Of a DNA stretch of 64,000 nucleotides, positions 44,023 through 55,030 are shown piece after piece (position 1 is the stretch's first letter; each line of letters starts with the position of its first letter). Below the pieces are notes generated by a model. It ran no database searches. It saw only the letters and a program-made list of their open reading frames with translations, and was not told the origin of the DNA. Source of the stretch: Ligula intestinalis (taxonomy: Eukaryota > Platyhelminthes > Cestoda > Diphyllobothriidea > Diphyllobothriidae). The stretch spans positions 19,859,226 to 19,923,225 of the forward strand of contig JAYGXS010000008.1 in the NCBI GenBank assembly GCA_036362985.1, given 5' to 3'. Both the position numbers and the translations under genes were made by a program.

Positions 44023-47000
44023 CTAGCGCGGAAGCCCAGCTTCGCCTTGGCTTCTTTACCCATTGTTGTCCTTTTATGAAGGAAAAAAGGTAAGTGTCCT
44101 CGAAAGTAAAAGCTTTTGAAACAATTAATACGTACGAGGGCTAAGTAAACAGCAATGAAGAACGGTATGGAAAGACGGAGAACTGTAATTGTGGCAACGG
44201 AGAGGGTGACGTACGTAACCATTAAAGGAAAACGTGGTAGACTGCAAAGGGGAACAGTAAGGAGAACACACGTAAAAGTAATAATGGGGGGACGAAGGTA
44301 GGGTAAAACGGCGAGGGAAGAACAAAAGGAGCCGAATTTTGAGTGACTGAGTAATTACAGTAGGGACGGTCATAAGTAGGATATTAATAGGAACCGTAAT
44401 TAAGTGAAAGGTATAACCATCAGACCAATGCTTCATGGTAAACAACATTTCTTCGAGATCCTTTTGGGTGCCCAGACGTATAAATTCCGTTTTGAACCAA
44501 CTCGAGGTATGGCAACGTAAAGTTGGCCGTGGGAAAAGGACCATCCTTCAAGGTGAAGTCCAGCCACCTCGAAGGTTTGACCTTGGGACTTGTTGATGGA
44601 CATTTCAAAGCAAACCATCGCGAGAAACTGCAAACTGAACGTTGTGTCGGACGGGAAGATGGGAATGCGAGGAATGTAAACAATATCTCCTTTCGCACAA
44701 CCGGTAATAACGGTGGCCTCTACCAGATAGCTCATCAGACGCTGGACAGTCAGCCTAGTGCCACTGCATAGCCATGGTGCGTCCAGAATCAGTTTATGCG
44801 AAGGGAAGCCAGGTATTTCCAAACTGTTCAAAAATTCAATTGGATAGTTAACGCAATCTGTAGAATCAACTGCTGTATCGTAGGATTTGTACACTTTTTC
44901 CACACCTGGCTGAAGGTGGGTTAATTTCTCGTGAATGGCATTGACGAATTTGTTTGTGGGGGCAAGAATTTCGCGTTCGCAGAGCCACTCAACGTCTGAG
45001 AAATTGGTTTGGAGGTTAGAGAACACTTAGGTCTTAGGTCTTCGCCACTTCTCACCAAATTAGCAACAAAAGGCACGGGGATGTGTCCACTTGCATCGGT
45101 TTCGATTTTACCTTCACCAACCTTCAAGATATTAGTGGAGAACTCGCCGGACTCATGGTCAGCATTGAGGTGCACTCTCATATGGCGTTGTGAGTTCCAA
45201 TGGCTCTACCGTAGACCACAACGGTGAATATTTCAGGCAGAACTTTACCTGATTACCTCTGGTACCCCTTTGAATCACAGGTAATGTCTGGCAAAAATCG
45301 CCAGATAAAACCATTGTGATGCCACCAAACGGAGCGGTCTTTTCTGTGATATCACACAGAGTTCTATCCAGCGCTTCTAGTGCAATCCTGTTTGCCATTG
45401 TGCACCCGTCCAAAATTATTGCTAAGCATCGCTTCAGCAATTCAGCTGAACCACTGCCTCTGCTTATTTGGCATTTTGCAGTACCATCGTCGGCTAACCT
45501 AGGGGGAAGCTTGATGGAACTGTGAGCAGTTCTGCCACCAGGAAGCAACGTCGCTGAAATACCAGCCTATGCAACATCTAAACCAATTTTGCCGTCTTTG
45601 CGCAGTTCACCAAGGAGCAACTCGAGGACGAAAGTGTTGCCAGTTCCACCAGGAGCATCCAAAAAGAAAACGTGATCACTATTATTGTGACCATGGACAC
45701 TGTCAAGAATAGTGTTGAATGCGTGCAGTAGCCTTGGTTTTTTCAGAGAAACGTATGCTGCCAGCTCGGTAAGATTGTAGCAAAGCTCACGCTGTAGTTC
45801 AGTGGGGAGCTGACTTCCAACGCTCCTGTCAAGCAAAGGGAATTCGTATGTATGAAGTTGCTCACCACCAATGCCAACCAAGATGTCCTCAATGGAAAGT
45901 AAGGCCATGTTGAAGATGGTGGAATTAAATTCGATGTCAGCATCGCCATTTTGCAGCTGCAGCTGAAACTGGTAGTCTTCAGACACATCATTTCTAAATT
46001 TAAAGGCCGCAAGGGCAAACCAATTCACAACTCCTAACCAACAAAGCAAGGAGGCGCCGTAGTTGGTTTGGAGTGTTAATAATAACAGCCTCAGCAATGG
46101 TATTCTCCAAGTGGTTGTTATTTTCAAGCAAACCACGCATCATGCAGGCTTCTCTGTAAATTGAACACAAAGAACCATTCACCATTCTGAGATCTTCAAA
46201 AGATGTTGGACCTCGAACCTCGTGAAGAAACATTCGTAGGAAGCAACACTCTTGTTAAATGGATAAATAATGTAAATTCAACCAAGTTTAAAATCGCATT
46301 CGATTCCTGAATGTCCTTCAATCGCCATTCCTTTCTTTCGCCGGGCCCACGTGTGTTGTTTCCACGTGTAGTAGGAGGGGACATCAACATAAAAAAGCGT
46401 CCGGGCAAAGACATCTGGCTGACACAATTTGAAGAAAGCAGTCGAAGTCGTGTCTCAGGGATATTTTTTGGTGCAAGTCCCATCCTTCATGCAAAGGCTG
46501 CTGGGGTTCAGCTCACCACATGGAACATGCATCATCTGCGTTTTGACTGTTTCAAACAGAACAAGGTCAGCCGCCAGGTCGGCCAACTGTGCACATACCA
46601 ATTTGTCAACATCAGCAGAATGCAATTTTTCCTGCAGCCAGACCAAAATATGTGCGTAAGGCAATTTTCTCTTTTGCCACTCGATAGTGTACCTGTGGCA
46701 CCGAAACGCACCGAAAATTTTAAATTAGGTGATGAGTTTCATAATGCTTTTCAACTTCGGCTGAAATATCCGCGCCGAAAAATCATGGCGATCCTTGGCC
46801 ATTTGACCGGGGAACAGGTCAGCAGCAATTTCAGGCCAAGATGGGCTGCAGGTGAATGAAATTAATAGATCTGGGCGTCCAAAACGTCTAACGTAAACCA
46901 AAGCATCTTGAGTTTTCTCATGCATATAGCGCGGTGACCCAGTGTGGCTTAAGGGTAAGATGAGAAGTTGACCGCGACCAATATTACCCCCGTCATTAAG

Positions 47001-47075
47001 GACATTGTCTCTTCGGTAGACATAATTGTCCATACAAAGCTCTTCCTTAGAACGGAACAGATTTGACAAGTATGG
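44023..47075 (-). mobile_element. Helitron with decayed Rep-helicase; 3' end CTAG|T
   Basis: Minus-strand Rep/helicase in pieces. The Rep N-domain (47069-46725) has TGSPRYMHEKTQDALVYVRR and PSWPEIAADLFPGQ. The HUH segment (46664-46455) reads QKRKLPYAHILVWL, where HAH has become YAH (Tyr codon 46656-46658), then MMHVPCGELNPSSLCMKDGT. FFTR/HEVRGPTSFEDLRMVNGS follows (46233). The Pif1-like helicase has FFLDAPGGTGNTF (Walker A Lys to Asn, 45636-45638), IILDGCTMANRIALEALDRT (Walker B Glu to Gly, 45405-45407), LSGDFCQTLPVI, NKSQGQTFEVAGL and LYVAIPRV. Near the end is a GAAGC-TGG-GCTTC hairpin followed by CTAG (44026-44023) and T, the Helitron 3' signature. The 5' TC end was not found. Confidence 0.87.
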
Positions 47076-47934
47076 TTGAGTTCAGCAAACTACATAGGAA
47101 TATTCGCAGAAAAGGTTGAATTTGTTTTGTCTCTTGACGAAAGCCGCAAAACAAACCGTCACTGTAAATTCAAGTCGTGGACACTTCAGTGTTCAATGGC
47201 TGCGTCGGCAGCCGGGGGGAGGGGGATAGGGGTTCACTTGGCCGCGGCCGCGGCCACGTGGGGGTCAGCGTGGAAATAAGCAAAAATGATTAGCGTCAAC
47301 GGCGGACAGGCGCGTGTTTTCGCGAAAATGCAATCGGCGAACAAACCTGCGAGTCTGTGACGTCAGCCAATCAAAAACGGAATGAGAACTGCACATAGCT
47401 ACAAGATCTTTTTTAGTAAGTATACAGATAGCCACCACAGAAACGGTTTTAGTGGTGTTAACTACATTAAAAATAGGACTGCGCCAAAATTATTTCTTTC
47501 GGTCGTAGGATATATTTCGTTGCATTAACTGATTGGTCAAAAACCCTCCGACGGATAAATAAATTAACAAGCAGATTATGCGCACGGGTTCTCTCCTTTG
47601 CAACTCAGAGGAGCTGTTCTAAGACAATCCTACCAGCTTTTGAAATCACAAAAGAAAGGAATATTGCTGGCTTTCGTTGGCGAAAAAAGAAGTAGGCAAT
47701 GTTGCATAACGATGATCAAACAGGCCATCTAAAAGCCGGTATTCAACCGAGCATTCAAGTACCAACGGCAAACGACGTCAGCGAAGGCAAATAAATAGAA
47801 GGGCACGTGCGGCGAACAAACACTTTACATAACAGCCACACTTTATTGTTATTAGCGAGTTTCGCAGTCTGGGAACATCAACAGATTTTATTCAATTAAA
47901 TAGTCTAGTAACGGTATAGACAGATAGTATTCCG
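47076..47934. other. no gene; GC palindrome and CRE/CCAAT pair
   Basis: Likely contains the unrecognised 5' end of the Helitron. A perfect 18-bp GC-rich palindrome TGGCCGCGGCCGCGGCCA lies at 47239-47256. A CRE (TGACGTCA, 47358-47365) lies next to a CCAAT box (CCAATCA, 47367-47373). Otherwise nothing recognised. Confidence 0.5.
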
Positions 47935-48245
47935 CGGAGACTGGAATGGCCATTTGTGGCTTATTAACCGTTTTCAGCCAGTCATACCCCGACCAAAGTG
48001 GTGCGGGACGGATGAGTTCCGTTTGCGGTCGGGTGAACGTTCATCAATGAGCGTCCATATCCCCTGACTTAAATCGGCGAGATAACGAGCTCGTGGTGCA
48101 ATGGTTAGGGCGTTTGGCTCTGATCAGAATGTCGTGAGTTCGAGGCTCAGGTGTGACCCCACTTCGGTCTGGATATGACTGGCTGACGAGGGGTTATGAG
48201 CCAGAAATGGCCATTTCCATGTTTCTTGTCTTTGCGGGCAATATT
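47935..48245 (+). repeat. tRNA-derived SINE, best-preserved copy, with an inverted tail fragment
   Basis: 48000-48245 is a plus-strand SINE with leader GGTCGGGTGAACGTTCATCA, CCCCTGACTTAAATCGGCGA and box A TGGTGCAATGG (48094-48104). Box B GAGTTCGAGGCTC is at 48136-48148, then GGATATGACTGGCTGACGAG, GGTTATGAGCCAGAAATGGC and TTTCTTGTCTTTGCGGGCAA. A minus-strand tail fragment of the same family occupies about 47935-47995 directly before it. Confidence 0.82.
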
Positions 48246-49424
48246 GATTAAGGCTTATACGCCCGAAACACTTCTGTATCAAGTTACCCCCAGACGCTGT
48301 CATACCCCCCTTACTGCTCTTTTGACTTGGCCGGAATCGGCCTGGCAGGCGGTCTTACGTTGGAGACCTCTGACCACCACATTAACTTTGTTTATTTCGG
48401 AAGCCGATTCGATCGTTGTTCGCACATTTCTGAGTGAATACTGTCAGTCTATACTACCAGCTTCTGCAGTTGTCAGAAACTCTGTTGAGGCCCTAGGCAG
48501 AGGCAAGCCAATCTGTAGGAAGTAGGTGCTACATAGGCATGCATCTAACGGTTGTCGGAAGTTCGTAGTAGTTAGCTAGCTCCTTAAGGCTGTTAAAAAC
48601 TCATTGCATTCGAAACAGCTCTTAAAAACGACTATTGAATAAGACAAATTATGTAGAGACAAGACATCTCCAACAAGTATATCTAACTAGCTTTCCTATT
48701 TGATAATAGAGTTCAACGAGAGATTTTTCAACTGTTTGTACGGAAGAAAAGTTCCTGTGTAACCTAGTTAATCTACGAAGAAACAAATAAAAATTTCAGA
48801 CAAACTACCGTTGTGAAATTGCTATTGTAGCGCATCTGACTAATGCTGCACTAGAAATATTGTGATTACGCCTCGCGAACGTTAGTAGGCGCTCAAAGCT
48901 CCGCAGTCACCCAATCAAATTACTAAATTCATACTGACTGGCATGCAAATGAAAGTTTTTCGATGGAAATATAGTTGGGGTCCCAGAAATTGTTTTAAAA
49001 ATTAACGTTTTCGCAACAAAATAGCGTGCAATAAATAAACACAGGAATTTCCTTACATGTGTAGTGGTTCCACAGCCCACGTCCGTCAAACTCAAGACGC
49101 CACTGACGTGCTCTCTCAGGGTAAATCTTGGTCGCCTAGTCGCGCCTCTCTCAGCGCGATGGCTGATGTCCGCACTGACGCCTGACCTTTGCTCCCACAC
49201 GACCAGGCGCATAGAGGCGCCCAAAACTGGTCGACCTATCCACGTCCCGAAGAGCTCGTGGCCAATCAGCTCTGGTCGAGTGCTCTACAGTCCTCTGGTC
49301 AATTCATGCACCGACGGCGACTTGGGAATCCACCTTGGAGCGACGCGGTCGCGGTGATGCCGGCCTCTTCAACTGGCCTTACGGTCGGACGCCTGGTAAG
49401 ACCAACCGGTCACTTTCTCCTAAC
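48246..49424. other. no gene; extended repeat flank
   Basis: No coding gene recognised. About 49210-49400 (CGAAGAGCTCGTGGCCAATC, then GACGCGGTCGCGGTGATGCC) is probably the 5' part of the strand-biased repeat. Confidence 0.4.
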
Positions 49425-49560
49425 TGTTGTGTACAAAATACATTCTTCCTTCTACTCTGCCTTCCTAAGACTTCTCCCATCTCCTAAGGAACCAGGTCTG
49501 GAAGATTGTAGGGGTTAAGGTTAACCTACCATAGCCTTAACGCCTATAACTGTTGACCCC
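49425..49560 (+). repeat. strand-biased short repeat
   Basis: TTGTGTACAAAATACATTCT, CCTAAGACTTCTCCCATCTC, AAGGAACCAGGTCTGGAAGA and TAAGGTTAACCTACCATAGC, nearly identical to 31172-31325. Confidence 0.75.
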
Positions 49561-49954
49561 AATCGTGAGATGAACCCTCACATAAGCTTCAGATGTTGCC
49601 AAGCTCAGTCATCGTCAGACCTCCCTCGCCTGAAACTGAATTTCTCCTTTGTCATTTCATTTGGCCAGGAAATGGAGAATTTTATCACCGACACCCTGTC
49701 GAGAAGCCAGAAGGAGATGCTCAATCACTCACAGCCCACGGACCTTAGACTCTGGTTCCTTCTCCATCCCACGGAGCAGTTTCCCGCTATGAGTGCCAGC
49801 ACCCAGACCTCCTTTCCAGACCCTGATCCTTCTTCTACTACCAACGGTATCTCTTCCTCTTCAGCGAATACTAACATGACATGCTGATTTGCTGTCGAAG
49901 TTCAACGCAGCCAACCAGGCTCCCTCCCACGTAGTCGAGATGACCAATCTGCTA

Positions 49955-50195
49955 CTCATGTCTCTGATGACGAATCCGCGACGGATATCGAAACGTCAGG
50001 CGAATAAACATATTGTCCCAGCGATCGAGTCTTCTTCTTCTTCTCAATTGCTTCCTGGGACACGGATGTTCGCTTGTATACAATATATTGTTCCTCCTAC
50101 TCTGAACTTCTCAAGACTTCTCACATCTTCTAAGGAATAGGGCCGGGAACCTTGTAGCTGTTAGGATTAACCATCTTAGTTTTAACACCTATACG
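49955..50195 (+). repeat. Penelope-type 3' end with hammerhead-like core, followed by a strand-biased repeat
   Basis: The core is CTGATGA (49964-49970), a bulged stem built on ATCC/GGAT, and GAAA (49990-49993), then CGTCAGGCGAATAAA. It is the best preserved of three copies (others at 31436-31560 and 32175-32255). From 50065 a strand-biased repeat follows (TTGTATACAATATATTGTTC, CTAAGGAATAGGGCCGGGAA). Confidence 0.6.
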
Positions 50196-50199
50196 TGTC

Positions 50200-51094
50200 T
50201 AACTTATTTATAATTTACCGCGTGTGACAAATTTGGTCATTTTTTACTTCCATTATACTTTATAGTTTATTGGCTTTCCTGATATTCCTGAAAAATAAAT
50301 GTTGGTGGTTAGGAGATTATCAACTTCAAATTAGCTGGGGCCCAACTTACCGTTCTGAAATTAAATTTTTATAGTCCGCACCTTCAGCTAACATGAGCAG
50401 TTACGTTCTGTTAACTTACTTTATTGAACTTATTTACCTTATTTACGTTTAAATTTAGTCTACATTTCATCATTTTGTTTACTATCTTTATTTCAGTTTT
50501 AAGTTATTGTTAGTTAAGTGACTTTAGTTTACCTTTAGTTTATGTTTTTAATTCGTTATATTTTTTGAGGTATTTTCGCTAGTATTTGCATAATTTCACT
50601 TTTTAATTATGGTGCTCTTTTCGTTCACAAATATTAGGTCATTTTACTAATTATTTCTTCATTTTCTACTTTTTAAAAAAGTTTATTTTTTTATTTTTAT
50701 TTCGGCAAAATTACTTGAAGTATATAAGTATACCTCTATTGTATGTAGTTTGTCCTATGGAAACGGTGGTTAAAGAGATTTTGGGGTGGGAAAATAGAGA
50801 AGACTGTGAAGGAAACTTGTAGAATTAAGCAAAAAGTGGAAAAATGTAGTTGATTTTTTTCCCGCGGCCGCTGAGAGAAAGTTGTTCCGCATGTAAATTA
50901 AGGTGTGCGCGGTGCTTAGCGCTGCGGACTGAACAAATCTAACTCCAGAACGTTAAGTTGGACCTCAGGTAAATTGAAGTAGACGAACTCCTAACCACCA
51001 CGTCTATTTCTTAAGGAATTTCAAGAAACCCGCATTTTAATAATCAGGTTTTTCTGCAATACGTTAAACATTAATACAGATTAGAAAAATGTAC
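50200..51094. other. AT-rich, no gene recognised
   Basis: Low-complexity AT-rich sequence. A GGAAACGGTGGTTA stretch near 50759 loosely echoes the sequence distal to the Penelope right arm (52021 region) but is too short to call. Confidence 0.4.
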
Positions 51095-51895
51095 AAATAA
51101 AAATTAAAAATTCAGTTAATTATGCAAAATATGTTTTTCGGCAATTCTTCGTCAGGCCTTTAAGTTTGCAAAACAATGAAAATTTGAAGGTGTACAAAAA
51201 TCAATATTTGTCCTAGATGGGCGCCTGTTGGCTACTGCAGACTTTGTCAGTCTGCGCAAGTGGCCGGCGTGTTGGGTGGATGACTGCCACTCGTGGCTGT
51301 GGGCGATCTTCTATTGTCACCGACTCCTGTTGAAGGCCACATCCATGTGCATCTACTCCTTCACTTGTTCCGGTGGGACAGAATACATTGGCCGAACATC
51401 AAGGTGTCTCAGTACGCGAAAACGTACCAGCCTGGTTAAGTAAAAGTGAAACTAAATCGATCTCAAGGTCTATTCTAGCACACCTTGTCGATACGAATCA
51501 CCGAGTCGATACTAGTGAAGCCTTTCAGGTTGTCTACTGGACACCAACCAACTCCGTTAAAGGCCTACGCCACCGTGTGCTGGCAACGGCGGAAGCAGTG
51601 GCTATACGCCTAATTAATCCTGTACTTTGCTTTCAGAAAACTCTAACACAAGCCCTGTCCCTTCCGTGACCGACGCCAGGTGACGGTAGCACATCACCCC
51701 CAGCCACGAGTTGCAGTCGCCCACCCAATACGCCGACCACTTGCGCAGACTGACAAAGTCTGCAGTGACAAATAGGCGCCCACCTAGAACAATTATTGAT
51801 TTTTTATACGTTCAAATGTTCATTGTTTTGCATAGTTAAAGGCCTGACGAACAATTGCCGAAAAAAATGTTTTGCCTGATAAACTGACTTTTCAA
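51095..51895 (+). mobile_element. Penelope-like element fragment, GIY-YIG domain between long inverted arms
   Basis: Centre: CIYSFTCSGGTEYIGRTSRC (IY and YIG of GIY-YIG), a frameshift near 51420, then PAWLSKSETKSISRSILAHL, VDTNHRVDTSEAFQVVYW and GLRHRVLATAEAVAIRLINP (the conserved Glu region). This is the endonuclease end of a Penelope-like element; the RT is absent. Arms of about 220 bp flank it in inverted orientation: left about 51095-51320, right about 51680-51895. They share TGCAGACTTTGTCAGTCTGC, GCGCAAGTGG and TTTTTCGGCAATT. Inverted or tandem terminal copies are a known Penelope habit. Confidence 0.82.
51844..51863 (+). ncRNA. hammerhead-like core in Penelope right arm
   Basis: CTGACGA (51844-51850) then ACAATTGCC and GAAA (51860-51863). 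The mirrored motif is in the left arm on the minus strand (51155-51136). Stem II would be minimal, so this is a motif match only; a functional fold may need a dimer. Confidence 0.3.
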
Positions 51896-52554
51896 GTTTA
51901 CCATAATAATATTTACCGAACTTGGTAATAGAAATTAACAACATTTCTACATACAATGAAATAAAAATGCATACAGCAGTTGTTGAAGTATATCCCAATT
52001 CTCTACTCAGAAAACCCCTATAACCACCATTTCCTCAGGAGAAAATGCTAGGATTAGGGGCATATCAGAGGCACTACTTAAACTTCTTTAACCTATATCT
52101 CTTTTCGTTTGTATTGCCCAGACTGTATACTCTATATAGTATTCTGTGCTATATTACAGAAGGATATGGCTTTCACGTGCTGATTTGGGACCCCAAATAG
52201 GTTTCTATTCATTTAAGCTAACGTCATCGTATCGAAAGGGCGTGCACGCATGCCTGGGGACGGGCGTTCATCGAAGAATGTGAGCACTAATATCTTTTCG
52301 TAGAGAATGCATGATTGCCAGCGGCTGAGTAGTGGGTCTGGGGATCAGACTGCAAGGCCTCCGCCTTATTTTGTTTTCAAAATTGATTAACTATGTGCAG
52401 GTGGGAGCAAATGATGTGCAGCATTCGCATTCGGGCTGTTTAGTTCTGTCCGACGTTGTGCCGGATCATACCTTCGAGCTTCTCGACATCCGGCCCAGGT
52501 GGATGAGGGAAGAATGAGCGCAATAGGTGCTGTGCCAGTCGATCCGTTCCTGCA
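51896..52554. other. no gene recognised
   Basis: Intergenic; nothing recognised beyond the Penelope flank. Confidence 0.35.
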
Positions 52555-53360
52555 TCGAGCGTGTCATCTAAAACGCCTGTCTTGCGAGACGAAGCCAATC
52601 AAACTGTATTAGGTTAGCAAAAGTAAGTATTCCCGTATAAGAATCTAGAAACATGTTAGCGCTCACAGAAATGCGTTTTCGCCCGTACTGACGCTTCGGA
52701 GAGCTGGGTCGGCCCTCCTTTGTCGAAGCGTAAACTGCCACTGTCGAAAAGTAGGTGTGTCTGTAATTTTTGGCCGTGGGCTAATTGGTCTTCTTCCTCG
52801 TTTGCTGCCTCGTACTTTGTGTAGATTTTGACATAACGTCAGTAAAAGACCGAGCAAGTCAACCTGATTTTATGATATGTTAGCGAGGATGGCCCCGCGA
52901 GGAACCCACTGCAAGAGGAAGCAGGCTTACCAGTATCCAGTGGAGAGAAAGCGAAACGCCAACTGCCCTCAACCTATACCAAAATCCACCCCAGGGGCAA
53001 GGCAGCGAAATAGAAAATAAAATCGATCAACCCACGGCTGACAATCATAGCCACACCTTAAAATTGCTGATGTATAATGGAAGTTTACGCCTTGACATGG
53101 AGTGCCGACTCAGCTCTCCTTAACGTCAGCTAAGACAAAAAGCTCACTCTGCTAAGCCTAAGCAGGTTTTATAACTCAAACTGCATCACTTCACTGATTG
53201 GCCGCGGGCAATCGAGGGCCCCATGCCCTGGAAGCAAAATTTAACGGCGGACAAGGGCACACACATGAACTGACAAATCATTAACTGAGCGCGGTAGCTC
53301 GTCAATCGAAACAAAAGTTCTGCAAGTGGCGCGCGCGTTATCTGAAATACACGTAGGTGG
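52555..53360 (+). repeat. dispersed repeat shared with 21.0 kb, split copy
   Basis: 52560-52625 (GTCATCTAAAACGCCTGTCT, GAAGCCAATCAAACTGTATT) and 53200-53360 (TTAACTGAGCGCGGTAGCTC, GTCAATCGAAACA, CAAGTGGCGC) match two halves of 21015-21200. The intervening 570 bp look like an insertion of unknown type. Confidence 0.5.
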
Positions 53361-54369
53361 AGGTTCTCGTCATCCAAGACTTCACGGTATCACTTTAAAA
53401 CAATTCCCGCGCAACTCATAGCTCCTGCGCCTACTCTGACGTAGTGCGCACACGATCGACAACGAGGGAAACAACTTCACGCGCCTAGCAAATCTCGTGT
53501 CTCGAAATTATTATCAAAATACAAAATTTCACAAATCTGTTAGCCAGATATTCACGTATCAAAAACACGCGTTAACTGGACCATCTTTGATTTACTTTAA
53601 AATCTACTTGGATTCTTCAGCATCCCCAGAGTTACAATATCAATGAGATTTTGGCAGTCTGTTTTTAGTTTTTCCAGCGCAGGTGTTAGTGCAAACATCT
53701 AGGAGGTGTTTACGTTTAGCAAAAGGAACGCTTCACTGACGTCGGAAATTCTTTTGGATTTCCAAATTACTTCTTGTTGCGGTATAATCTAAATAAATCA
53801 TGAAAGTTGCACGCAGATGCTCAAATTGTTGGGTGGGCTATAAAAAACCAATAAGATGGCGTTAGAGGCACCGGCGAGTCACTGCATAAGGCGCGCACGA
53901 TAATAGTCATGCTTCTACCTCCCAATATTGCAACCCTGGGCCGGAGGTCGACGGTCCAATAGCGATGCGTCCCGGAGACCAAGGGAAACCGCGACCATCA
54001 CTGCCACCCTGCCGACACCACCAGCATTTCTGACGTAGTATTTGTTGGTGTGCGTGTCGCGAACTCAAGCACCAATTACGCGTCGTCTTTTTTGGCTACC
54101 TTTTATAGCCTTAATAGCCAATCAGTGTCCGGTGCCGCTATTTGCATGGGTACGCCCGTTTTCTCTGCCCATAGTGTGTATTAGGCCTACTCCGAGCACC
54201 TTGCAGCCCGCGCGTACTTGCACGCGCCTATCAGCGCCATGCTCGTTATCAGCCAATCACAGTTATATAAATGGACCCTTCGAATTCACGGCCGACTCAG
54301 GCGCTGTCGCCCAAGGCATTATGACGATTGCTCTCCCACGGCGCCGGACATGTGCCCTCGTCCGACTGC
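53361..54369. other. no gene; CCAAT and TATA-like motifs
   Basis: No gene. CCAATCA (54253-54259) and TATATAA (54264-54270) lie close together upstream of a repeat copy. The spacing is too short for a standard promoter. Confidence 0.4.
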
Positions 54370-55030
54370 CAATTCCTTCCAGCCCGTTCTTTACCCTTTC
54401 CGCGCAGAATACAGTACCTTTTCAAGTGGTGTGTCACATCGCTTCCTCCTAATCGGGATCCGATCTAGTGGTTGTGGTCTTCCTATAGTGTTAATTACCC
54501 TCGTAGACGCAGTAGCCACCACTGCTTAACCGCCCATCTTTATGACCTGGTTCTTAGCACTACACGTGCCAGAATGTCTTACAACTTAACTAAGTAAAGA
54601 TCAAATCAAGAAGTAGCTCCAGCTGCTCGATCTTCACCCCTGATGTGGATAAGGTTGCCAAATCATGACTGAGAAGTCTGTGGTGACTCAATCCGCGTAG
54701 GAAAGCATGTGCCGAGACTGACTGCCACCAACGAGCACACATGCACTGGCCTCTTAAGCCCATCTATCCGACCAATCACCTGTCAAGACCGACGTACGCA
54801 AAGGCCACCCCAGACGCTGTGGCGATTGTCGTAGTCAGTTCATTTCAGATGCAGTGCTGTGGTCGGCGGTTGGTCGCTCGTTTGACAGTCAAATTACTCT
54901 TACTTATTCTCCCAACCCTTTTTTTCTGAGTAAACTGTTCCTACCACTCTGGCCTACCACGATTTCTCTTCTACTATGGGACCAGATCTGAAGATCGCAG
55001 TTGCCAGGGTTTCACTTATTTAAGCCCCTG
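54370..55030 (+). repeat. strand-biased short repeat, two diverged copies
   Basis: Copies near 54370-54460 (CGCGCAGAATACAGTACC) and 54895-55030 (CTGAGTAAACTGTTCCTACC, TGGGACCAGATCTGAAGATC, GCAGTTGCCAGGGTTTC). Confidence 0.55.

Noticed and set aside
46311..46859. 182-codon plus-strand open frame inside the Helitron
   Set aside because: It is the complement of the Rep domain, whose minus-strand reading has clear motifs.
48090..48160. possible tRNA gene with boxes A and B
   Set aside because: The same unit with a non-tRNA leader and tail recurs many times, and no cloverleaf forms, so it is a SINE.
54253..54271. CCAAT plus TATA as a promoter
   Set aside because: The boxes are about five bases apart, far closer than in known promoters, and no gene follows.
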